DNA of 9,135 nt from Alphaproteobacteria bacterium. GTDB lineage: Bacteria > Pseudomonadota > Alphaproteobacteria > Puniceispirillales > Puniceispirillaceae. The notes below the pieces were generated by a model, which saw only the letters and a program-made list of their open reading frames with translations, had not been told where the DNA came from and made no database searches. Of the stretch, positions 1 through 5,538 are shown piece by piece. The position numbers were made by a program, and so were the translations under genes. The DNA lies in NCBI GenBank assembly GCA_016780695.1, contig JADHLK010000053.1, forward strand, positions 1 to 9,135, read 5' to 3'. Position 1 is the first letter of the stretch. Each line of letters opens with the position of its first letter.

Positions 1-1
1 C

Positions 2-295
2 ATAATTGACGGGAAAAATGAAGATAATCTGGTCAGCAATATCAGCTATAGCGCGGCTGATCAGAAAATCTTGATCAATAAGACCCGCTGGTTCAGTCCG
101 GTGGAGCAGCCGGTCTGGGATTTCCATATTGGCGGTTATCAGGTTTTGAAAAAATGGCTGGATGGGCGCAAGGGCCGTGCCCTTACCCTTAATGAATGTG
201 AACATTTCTGCCAAGTCGCGGCAGTGCTGGCAGATACAAGGGCAAAAATGATCGAAATTGACCAGCTGGTTATTCCGCTATTCAGCCAGCCCTGA
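2..295 (+). CDS. C-terminal end of a Type ISP-like restriction-modification enzyme (partial)
   Basis: The reading frame is open from the first bases of the window to the TGA at 293-295, so this is the last ~97 residues of a larger protein whose start lies outside. The segment runs from a stretch resembling 'INKTRWF' through 'VWDFHIGGYQVLKKWLDGRKGR' territory (roughly positions 74-178) to a helical tail ending in 'MIEIDQLV'. The pattern of an IGGYQV box, a K-W-L-x-x-R-K-G-R box and a final L-x-x-T-x-x-x-M-x-x-I-D helix is what I know from the C-terminal specificity domain of Type ISP (LlaBIII-like) enzymes, single polypeptides that join nuclease, translocase, N6-adenine methylase and target recognition. 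Only the tail is visible, so nuclease, helicase and methylase motifs cannot be checked. Related large N6-adenine methylases share this tail and are the main alternative. A TTG at 71 could be misread as a start, but the frame continues upstream. Base composition is AT-richer than the genes downstream, consistent with acquisition by transfer. Confidence 0.72.
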   Translation: MIDGKNEDNLVSNISYSAADQKILINKTRWFSPVEQPVWDFHIGGYQVLKKWLDGRKGRALTLNECEHFCQVAAVLADTRAKMIEIDQLVIPLFSQP

Positions 296-487
296 AGATA
301 TTTTGTAACCAAATTTGGTAGCAAATACAGATAGAAAATGGTTGCGAACATCACTCAGCAGGACAAGCACCTTAACTGGCTCAAGAGCCAACATTTGCAA
401 AGCGTGAGACTGCTGTGAAAAAACAAATCTGCAATACCGCGGCTATGCCGGTTCAGTGGATTACAGCTCTTGATTTCCGGTTGCCGC
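296..487. other. AT-rich convergent intergenic gap
   Basis: This gap lies between two genes that point towards each other. I see no credible gene in it. It holds a perfect 12-base palindrome, ACCAAATTTGGT at 308-319, and a short hairpin at 377-390 (TGGCTC, AA, GAGCCA). Neither is followed by a T-tract on either strand, so no intrinsic terminator can be called. Composition falls to about one third GC in 301-360 and recovers only at about 490, matching the edge of the accessory segment on the left. Confidence 0.5.
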
Positions 488-1075
488 CTACCATTTCTCC
501 AGATTCACTGGCGGGATAGCCTCAGCGGCGGCCCCGCGCAGAAAGACCAGCGTGACCGTGCCCAGCTCTACGCCCCATTTGCTGACCCGTGCGCGGTTCA
601 GGGCGATATCCTCATCCAGCTGGTAAATCCAGTCATTAAAGCGCACCTCCCAGATGCGCCCGCCAATCGCCAGCCCGACTTCATAGGACCAGTTGAGGGC
701 CGGGCCTGCCGCGCTGCCCCGCGCGCCGCCGATCACATCTGCGGCTTGCCCCTGATAGAGGCGGCTGCCATCTGGCCCGCGCGCCGGGGTGATGGTCCAG
801 ATGCGCTGTTGCTGCTCGCCATCATCATAGATAAAGCGTTCATCCAGGATCAGATCGCCGCCTTCCATGCGCCCATCTATTTCCACCCGGAAGCGGCGGC
901 GCAGCTGGCCAAACCGATCTTCAAAAATCCCATAGGCCACGGTCCGGCCGGGGAAAAATTCCTCCAGCACCAGCTCCGGCGTAGCACCGGCAAAATCGCT
1001 GGCCGGACGGCTGGCACAGGCGGTGAGGCCAAAGACCAGCAGCAGGCCAGCTAAAAGGGGGATAAGCCGTCTCAT
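488..1075 (-). CDS. DUF3833 family lipoprotein
   Basis: This encodes 195 residues with a lipoprotein signal: a basic start (MRR), a hydrophobic run, and the lipobox L-T-A-C with the lipidated cysteine at residue 20. The mature part matches the DUF3833 pattern as I know it: F-x-G-R-T-x-A-x-G-x-F-x-D-R-F-G near residues 41-56, D-E-R-F-x-Y-D-D-G-E at 78-87, R-x-W at 91-93, D-V-I-G-G-A-R-G at 113-120, and F-N-D-W at 146-149. The family has no assigned biochemical function. It is expected in the periplasm, anchored to a membrane. I chose the ATG at 1075 over the TTG at 1084 because AGGAA lies about 11 bases upstream of the ATG and only about 3 from the TTG. The gene is divergent from the MFS transporter and convergent with the restriction-modification tail, so it is probably transcribed alone. 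Confidence 0.85.
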   Translation of the reverse strand: MRRLIPLLAGLLLVFGLTACASRPASDFAGATPELVLEEFFPGRTVAYGIFEDRFGQLRRRFRVEIDGRMEGGDLILDERFIYDDGEQQQRIWTITPARGPDGSRLYQGQAADVIGGARGSAAGPALNWSYEVGLAIGGRIWEVRFNDWIYQLDEDIALNRARVSKWGVELGTVTLVFLRGAAAEAIPPVNLEKW

Positions 1076-1154
1076 CACTGTCAAAATTCCTGTTCTCGTT
1101 GCGCGCTTCCTGATATGAAATGATACGCAGCCGGCCGCGGTCGGGATTGTCTAC

Positions 1155-1177
1155 CTGCCTTTTTCGGGCAGTTTTTT
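1155..1177 (+). terminator. Terminator-like hairpin in the MFS gene leader
   Basis: CTGCC at 1155-1159 pairs with GGCAG at 1167-1171 around a 7-base loop, followed at once by six T at 1172-1177. The stem has only five pairs, so it is a weak intrinsic terminator. A second hairpin follows directly (TGCCGC at 1177-1182 with GCGGCA at 1192-1197). The neighbouring lipoprotein gene is divergent, so this cannot be its terminator. It sits 43 bases upstream of the MFS start. I see no convincing promoter downstream of it. Confidence 0.35.
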
Positions 1178-1219
1178 GCCGCCTCGCGGGCGCGGCACGG
1201 GCAAAAGGGATGATAGGTA

Positions 1220-2449
1220 ATGGGCAGTCTGGCATTCATGCGGGCCGAATGGCGGTTTCTGCTTTACGGGCTGCTGATGAGCTTTTTCTCCTCGCTCGGC
1301 CAGACCTTTTTTATCTCCCTCTTCTCGCCGCAAATCAGAGAGACGCTGGACCTCAGCCATGGCAGTTTTGGCAGCTGGTATGCGGCGGCGACCATTGCCT
1401 CGGCGATTACCCTGTTCTGGCTGGGCAAGCTGGCTGATACGGTATCGGTGCCAAGGCTGAGCTTTTATACCCTGACCGGGCTGGCGCTGGCGGCGTTGTT
1501 TTTTGCCTCCATACAGACTGTCTGGATGCTGGTAATCGGGCTTTATTTGCTGCGGCTATTTGGTCAGGGGATGTCCTATCATGTTTATGCAACAGCGATG
1601 GCGCGGCGTTATCGGGCGGCCAGAGGGCGGGCACTGGCGATCTCCAGCCTTGGTATCCATATTGCTGAATCGATTGGCCCGGCCAGTGTAGTTGGGCTGC
1701 TGGCGGTGCTTGACTGGCGGCTGCTCTGGGCTGGGCTGGCGGTGTTTTCCTGGCTCGCCCTGGTGCCATTCCTGCCGGTTTTGACACGCCGGACAGAGCT
1801 GCAGGATGGGCTGGGCCGGCAATCGGGGGCGGATATATCTGCTCAGCAGCCAGCCAGCCTGAGCCGCCGGGAGATGCTGCGCGATCCGGTTTTCCGGGGG
1901 GTTATCCTGTGGCTGGTTGCAATGCCCAGCTTTGTGATTACCGGCCTGTTCTTTCATCAGATTTTTCTGGCTTCAGAACGCGCGGTTCCGCTGCTGGTCT
2001 GGGGCGCGCATTATGGGCTGTATGCGCTGGCGGCAGTATGTGGGGCGCTGGCAGCAGGCTGGCTGATCGACAGGTTTTCTGCCCAGCATCTGGCCGCCTT
2101 AAGCCAAAGCGGGCTGGTTGTGGCCCCGCTCTGCCTGTGGCTGGTTCCCGGGGCGGCAGGTCTGTGGCTGTTTTTCAGCTCTTTTGGTCTGGCTGCTGGC
2201 ATGACCGGGGCGATGATGAACGCGTTGCTGGCGGAACGTTACGGCACCGAAAAACTGGGCGAGATACGGGCGCTGATTTTGCCTGTGACAGTGCTGTTTA
2301 GCGCGGTCTCGCCGATGCTGATGGGGGTGATGATAGATGCCGGGGCGGGTCTTGGCCTGTTGATGGGGTTGGTCGCTTTGATCGCCGCCCTGCCGGTCTC
2401 GGCGGCCTTTGTCTGGTTCAATCTTCTGGGCCGGCGGGTCTATCGCTAG
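1220..2449 (+). CDS. Major facilitator superfamily (MFS) transporter
   Basis: This encodes 409 residues with about twelve hydrophobic segments (near 13-35, 51-70, 81-99, 101-123, 137-160, 166-187, 227-250, 259-281, 290-309, 312-337, 349-371 and 376-402). A hydrophilic loop of ~38 residues lies between segments 6 and 7, the usual 6+6 MFS layout. The loop after segment 2 reads G-K-L-A-D-T-V-S-V-P-R-L (69-80), a divergent form of the MFS signature G-x-L-a-D-r-x-G-R-k. It should be an inner-membrane secondary transporter, but nothing in the sequence identifies the substrate. The start is the ATG at 1220, with AAGGGA at 1205-1210 nine bases upstream. The next gene starts 59 bases after the stop on the same strand, so they may be co-transcribed. 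The divergent lipoprotein gives no clue to substrate. Confidence 0.88.
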   Translation: MGSLAFMRAEWRFLLYGLLMSFFSSLGQTFFISLFSPQIRETLDLSHGSFGSWYAAATIASAITLFWLGKLADTVSVPRLSFYTLTGLALAALFFASIQTVWMLVIGLYLLRLFGQGMSYHVYATAMARRYRAARGRALAISSLGIHIAESIGPASVVGLLAVLDWRLLWAGLAVFSWLALVPFLPVLTRRTELQDGLGRQSGADISAQQPASLSRREMLRDPVFRGVILWLVAMPSFVITGLFFHQIFLASERAVPLLVWGAHYGLYALAAVCGALAAGWLIDRFSAQHLAALSQSGLVVAPLCLWLVPGAAGLWLFFSSFGLAAGMTGAMMNALLAERYGTEKLGEIRALILPVTVLFSAVSPMLMGVMIDAGAGLGLLMGLVALIAALPVSAAFVWFNLLGRRVYR

Positions 2450-2508
2450 CGAGAATTTCTTGCTGGCGGGTGGTTGCAATCTGCCGACTGCCTGCCCCAT
2501 ATTAAGGC

Positions 2509-3066
2509 ATGAGGAAAAACTGGCATCAGCTGATTTTTAGAATGCCTGTCCTGCTGATTTGTGGGCTGTCGCTGCTTACTTGTGCTGGTTTGCTGGCGGT
2601 CAGCGCGGCCAAGGCAGACACAGGTAAGGCCCAACAAGGTGATACGGCCAGCAACCGCGTCTGGAACGGGATCTGGTTCACTTGTGAATTTTCCCGCCGC
2701 ATGGCCCCGCCCGAAGATAGATGCAAGATGTTTGATGATGAGGGGTTTGAGGTGGTGGATGGGGATTTTTTCTATCTGCGCAACCGCGGCTCAAAAGAAA
2801 CTGCGTGTCGCGGTGGTAAGACAGGCCAATGCTTCGCCGCCAGCACCCCGCAAATCAGTGTCTCCTCCCGCATGATTGGCAAGATAGAGATTGCCGAAGA
2901 TCGGCTCTGGGTGCGCTGGATGGGCTGTCGGCAATTATTTCATTTCCAGCCTCAGGATGGTTTTTATGCGGTTATCCCGGATGCGAAACGCTGTTATTGG
3001 GCCAAGGAGCGGCATTTTTATGTGGCCCGCTATGAAGGCCAGGTTGAAAAGGCTGCAGCCCAATGA
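2509..3066 (+). CDS. Exported protein with six cysteines, function unknown
   Basis: This encodes 185 residues that I cannot assign to a named family. The N-terminus looks like a Sec signal peptide: basic residues (MRKNWHQ...R), a hydrophobic core at about 13-32, and a likely cleavage after A-K-A near residue 36. The mature part is about 150 residues and contains six cysteines (59, 72, 100, 108, 140, 162), an even number that could form three disulfides in the periplasm. It is rich in aromatic residues (for example W-N-G-I-W-F near 52-57, D-F-F-Y-L at 86-90, W-V-R-W at 134-137). The stop overlaps the ygfZ start as ATGA (3063-3066), which suggests translational coupling. The ATG at 2509 has AAGG only one base upstream, too close for a good ribosome site; an ATG at 2542 is possible but would cost the basic N-region. 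Confidence 0.7.
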   Translation: MRKNWHQLIFRMPVLLICGLSLLTCAGLLAVSAAKADTGKAQQGDTASNRVWNGIWFTCEFSRRMAPPEDRCKMFDDEGFEVVDGDFFYLRNRGSKETACRGGKTGQCFAASTPQISVSSRMIGKIEIAEDRLWVRWMGCRQLFHFQPQDGFYAVIPDAKRCYWAKERHFYVARYEGQVEKAAAQ

Positions 3067-3965
3067 GCGCAGCTGATAGCCAAAAAACAGCCGGGTTTTT
3101 TGCCCGCCGTCCTGACCGCGCCGCCATAGAGGTCAGCGGGACCGAGGCGGCCCTGTTCCTCAATGATATTCTGACCGCCCAAATCCAGACCCTGCCAGAG
3201 GGCCGGATGACCGCCGCCTGCTTGCTCAGCCCGCAGGGCCGGATTTTGTTTGATATGCAGATTTTGCGACTGTCTGATACGCTTTTCTGGCTGGTTACCG
3301 AGACAGATCAGGCCGCCCGGCTGGCCGGCAAGCTGCGTCTTTACCGGCTGCGTCGGCCGCTGGTGATAGAGGCAGTCAGCCCGTTCAGCGCGGCGCAGAT
3401 TTATCACTATGTTGATCTGCCAGACAGTCCGGACGGTGTTTTTGTCTTTGCCGATCAGCGCCAGCCCGGTCTGGGCAGTCTGCTGGTGGCGGGATCGGAG
3501 CAGCTGGCCTGTCCGCCCGGTTTTGCTGAGCAGGAGGAGGTGGTCTGGCAGCACCTGCGAATCGCGGCCGGCGTGCCGGAAGGGGCAGCTGACCTGACCC
3601 CGGAGCGGGCGCTGATGCTGGAGGCTGGGCTGGACCGGCTGGGGGCGGTTGATTTTGACAAGGGCTGTTATATTGGTCAGGAAGTGACCGCAAGAACGCG
3701 CTGGCGTGGGCTGGTCAAGCGGCGCATTGTGCCGGTGCGGGCGGCGGCTGGCTTGCATGGCCAGAGCGCGATTACCCAGGCTGGAAAGCAGGTTGGCCAG
3801 CTTTTGTCCTGCGTGGCAACAGATACCGGCTGGCTGGGTCTGGCCAGTCTAAGGCTGGCGGCGATAGAGGCGGCCGGGACCGGCCAGCAGCTGGAGCTGG
3901 CTGATGGCCAGCCGCTGGAGCTGGCGATCCCGGACTGGATGCGGCCTTTGCCACAACAGAAATAG
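3063..3965 (+). CDS. ygfZ: YgfZ/GcvT-type folate-binding protein
   Basis: This encodes 300 residues, a normal length for YgfZ (COG0354). The family is related to the aminomethyltransferase GcvT, binds tetrahydrofolate, and supports assembly or repair of certain iron-sulfur enzymes in the cytoplasm (IBA57 is the mitochondrial relative). The family signature is plain at residues 200-207: K-G-C-Y-I-G-Q-E, with the key cysteine at 202, followed by V-T-A-R-T-R. The N-terminal F-L-N-D-I-L-T-A-Q (32-40) followed by L-L-S-P-Q-G-R-I-L-F-D (54-64) is also typical. The start ATG overlaps the stop of the exported six-cysteine protein by four bases, so translation is probably coupled. No terminator follows immediately; the first T-tract hairpin downstream is at 4081-4113. 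Confidence 0.92.
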   Translation: MSAADSQKTAGFFARRPDRAAIEVSGTEAALFLNDILTAQIQTLPEGRMTAACLLSPQGRILFDMQILRLSDTLFWLVTETDQAARLAGKLRLYRLRRPLVIEAVSPFSAAQIYHYVDLPDSPDGVFVFADQRQPGLGSLLVAGSEQLACPPGFAEQEEVVWQHLRIAAGVPEGAADLTPERALMLEAGLDRLGAVDFDKGCYIGQEVTARTRWRGLVKRRIVPVRAAAGLHGQSAITQAGKQVGQLLSCVATDTGWLGLASLRLAAIEAAGTGQQLELADGQPLELAIPDWMRPLPQQK

Positions 3966-4018
3966 GCTTTTGTGCGGTCTGTGGCTGGCAATAACTACCT
4001 GCATTGCACACCAGGTCT

Positions 4019-4048
4019 TTGCAAAATGGCTGCAGATGACTATATAAG
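4019..4048 (+). promoter_or_regulatory. Candidate promoter for the TrcR-like gene
   Basis: TTGCAA at 4019-4024 resembles a -35 element (four of six matches to TTGACA). TATAAG at 4043-4048 resembles a -10 (five of six matches to TATAAT), with an 18-base spacer. Transcription would start near 4055 and give a leader of about 85 bases. The assignment rests on consensus matching only. Confidence 0.35.
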
Positions 4049-4080
4049 CTGTGGTGACCGGGTCAGAAAGCTGCTGCCCG

Positions 4081-4113
4081 GGCCCCTGTCATATTTTCGG
4101 GCCGCTGTTTTTT
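4081..4113 (+). terminator. Terminator-like hairpin between ygfZ and the TrcR-like gene
   Basis: GGCCC at 4081-4085 can pair with GGGCC at 4099-4103 around a 13-base loop, and six T follow at 4108-4113 after a 4-base gap. It could end the ygfZ transcript. It also lies inside the leader predicted from the promoter at 4019-4048, with only 27 bases between the T-tract and the next start codon, so the downstream gene may have to be transcribed through it. The stem is short and the loop long, so confidence is low. Confidence 0.35.
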
Positions 4114-4140
4114 GGCCGTCATTTTTGAAAGAATGAATCG

Positions 4141-4707
4141 ATGACACAATTGCTGATGCCAAAGGCAACCGCCGTTTGGCTTATTGACAATACCGCGCTG
4201 ACCTTTGAACAGATTGGCGATTTTTGTGAATTGCACCATCTGGAGGTTCAGGCCATCGCAGATGGCGAGGTGAGTGGCGGTATTCAGGGCTATGATCCGA
4301 TCCAGAATAACCAGCTCTCAGCTGAGGAAATCCAGCGCTGCGAGGCAGACCCGGAGGCAAGGCTGGTGCTGTCTGAATCGCATTTGCCGGCCCCGACCCT
4401 GCGCACCAAGGGCCCGCGCTATGTGCCGGTGGCCCGCCGCGGTGACAAGCCGGATGCGATTGCTTGGCTGCTCAAGCATTATCCTGAATTAACCGATGCC
4501 CAGATTGGCAAGCTGATCGGCACAACCAAGGAAACAATTGGCAAGGTGCGCGACCGCAGCCATTGGAATATTTCCAACATCACCGCCAAGCATCCGGCCA
4601 TGCTGGGCCTGTGCAGCCAGACAGATCTGAATGGCGCCATTGAAAAGGCGGGGGGCCAGCCGCGCGCCAGTGAAGAACAGGTGGAAAATCTGTCCGAACT
4701 GCCCTGA
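4141..4707 (+). CDS. trcR: TrcR-like cell-cycle transcriptional regulator (DUF1013)
   Basis: This encodes 188 residues that match the alphaproteobacterial DUF1013 family along the whole length, annotated elsewhere as 'cell cycle transcriptional regulator TrcR'. Recognisable parts are the N-terminal M-P-K-A-T-A-V-W-L-I-D-N-T-A-L-T-F (6-22), a helix-rich stretch at 20-43, the central G-Y-D-P-I-Q-N-N-Q-L (50-59), the block R-G-D-K-P-D-A-I-A-W-L (100-110), and a helix-turn-helix-like segment around 117-139 (L-T-D-A-Q-I-G-K-L-I-G-T-T-K-x-T-I). The protein should be cytoplasmic and act on transcription; the role is taken from the family. The ATG at 4141 has a weak purine-rich GAAAGAA about 8 bases upstream. 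A GANTC site (GAATC, 4135-4139) lies one base before the start codon. A hairpin follows the stop. Confidence 0.88.
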   Translation: MTQLLMPKATAVWLIDNTALTFEQIGDFCELHHLEVQAIADGEVSGGIQGYDPIQNNQLSAEEIQRCEADPEARLVLSESHLPAPTLRTKGPRYVPVARRGDKPDAIAWLLKHYPELTDAQIGKLIGTTKETIGKVRDRSHWNISNITAKHPAMLGLCSQTDLNGAIEKAGGQPRASEEQVENLSELP

Positions 4708-4708
4708 G

Positions 4709-4730
4709 GCGAGCAGGCGGCTCGCTGATT
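4709..4730 (+). terminator. Hairpin after the TrcR-like gene
   Basis: GCGAGC at 4709-4714 and GCTCGC at 4720-4725 form a six-pair GC-rich stem with a 5-base loop, two bases after the stop codon. Only a poor T-tract follows (TGATTT), so it is either a weak intrinsic terminator or a 3'-end stabiliser allowing read-through into the DUF465-pur genes, for which I see no clear promoter of their own. Confidence 0.35.
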
Positions 4731-4783
4731 TGGGCAAGAAGCGGGTCAGGCGGCGATGCAAGCAGGTTTTTTAACGATTGGAA

Positions 4784-5002
4784 ATGCCCGCATTGACGCA
4801 GAACACCCTAGAAACGGCCTTGCAGGCCAGGCTGGATGAAGTGCTTTCAGAACATCGTGATCTGGATGATGTGATTGCCCGTCTGGCAGAAGAAAAGCCA
4901 TTTGACCAGCTGCAGCTGCAGCGGCTAAAAAAGCGCAAGCTGATCCTGAAGGATGAGATTATTCGTCTGCGGGCCAGACTCTTGCCGGATATTATTGCCT
5001 GA
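4784..5002 (+). CDS. DUF465 (YdcH-like) small helical protein
   Basis: This is a short protein of 72 residues from the ATG at 4784, or 74 from an in-frame TTG at 4778. It matches DUF465: a charged helical body with L-x-x-x-x-x-E-H-x-x-L-D-D-x-I near the middle, then L-Q-L-Q-R-L-K-K-R-K-L-I-L-K-D-E-I and a C-terminal L-P-D-I-I-A. The whole chain is predicted helical or coiled-coil. The biochemical function is unknown. Start choice is uncertain: CAGG at 4763-4766 is 11 bases from the TTG and 17 from the ATG. It lies 47 bases upstream of purE on the same strand, an arrangement I recall from other alphaproteobacteria, which suggests one transcript rather than a proven role in purine synthesis. 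Confidence 0.82.
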   Translation: MPALTQNTLETALQARLDEVLSEHRDLDDVIARLAEEKPFDQLQLQRLKKRKLILKDEIIRLRARLLPDIIA

Positions 5003-5049
5003 CCAGCCGGGCAGGCCCGCAAGGAGAGAAGAAAAAGAGGTAACCGGGT

Positions 5050-5538
5050 ATGGCGCAAGGCTCTGCGAAAATCGTGATTTGTATGGGCAGCCAGTCTGAC
5101 TGGCCAACCATGCAGGCCGCTGCCGATATTCTGGCGCAGCTGGAGGCCAGCCACGAGGTGCGGATTATCTCTGCCCACCGCACGCCGGACAGGCTGGCTG
5201 ATTTTGCCCGCAATGCCCGGGCGGACGGTGTGCAGGTGATTATCGCCGGGGCTGGCGGGGCGGCGCATCTGCCGGGTATGATAGCTGCCCATAGCAACTT
5301 GCCAGTGCTGGGTGTGCCGGTTGAATCGGCGGCGCTGAAAGGCATGGACTCGCTCTTGTCGATTGTTCAGATGCCGGGCGGTGTGCCGGTTGGCACATTG
5401 GCCATCGGCCAGCCGGGCGCGCGCAATGCCGGTATTCTGGCGGCGCAGATACTGGCCTTGCAAGACAGTGCGCTGGCGGCTCGGCTGGATGCTTTCCGGG
5501 CGGCCCAGACCGAGGCGGTGGCAGAGCGCCCGGAATGA
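5050..5538 (+). CDS. purE: N5-carboxyaminoimidazole ribonucleotide mutase, class I PurE
   Basis: This encodes 162 residues, the usual length for bacterial class I PurE, which converts N5-CAIR (made by PurK) to CAIR in de novo purine synthesis in the cytoplasm. Signature elements are G-S-Q-S-D-W at 13-18, the active-site loop S-A-H-R-T-P at 41-46 with the catalytic histidine at 43, and G-A-G-G-A-A-H-L-P-G-M at 67-77. The later M-D-S-L-L-S-I-V-Q-M-P-G-G-V-P-V stretch (99-114) is also typical. A Glu at 92 in V-P-V-E-S replaces the more usual Gln. The start ATG is supported by AGAGG at 5036-5040, nine bases upstream. The stop overlaps purK as ATGA (5535-5538), and the presence of purK fits the bacterial two-step route rather than the class II carboxylase. 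Confidence 0.96.
   Translation: MAQGSAKIVICMGSQSDWPTMQAAADILAQLEASHEVRIISAHRTPDRLADFARNARADGVQVIIAGAGGAAHLPGMIAAHSNLPVLGVPVESAALKGMDSLLSIVQMPGGVPVGTLAIGQPGARNAGILAAQILALQDSALAARLDAFRAAQTEAVAERPE

Noticed and set aside
377..390. Hairpin TGGCTC-AA-GAGCCA as a bidirectional terminator between the convergent genes
   Set aside because: Neither strand has a T-tract after the stem, and the loop is only two bases in the longest pairing.
470..1054. A 194-codon open frame on the plus strand opposite the DUF3833 gene
   Set aside because: It has no recognisable family, its composition is that of the reverse complement of a GC-rich gene, and the minus-strand product has a lipobox and matches DUF3833 throughout.
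3030..3758. A 242-codon open frame on the minus strand opposite ygfZ
   Set aside because: It is rich in Gln, Arg and Pro with no motifs, typical of an antisense shadow. The plus strand carries the diagnostic YgfZ signature.
4133..4144. Three-codon frame (MNR, stop) overlapping the trcR start as ATGA
   Set aside because: Such a tiny frame is expected by chance, and it has only the same weak purine site as the gene itself. Nothing supports it as a regulatory minicistron.
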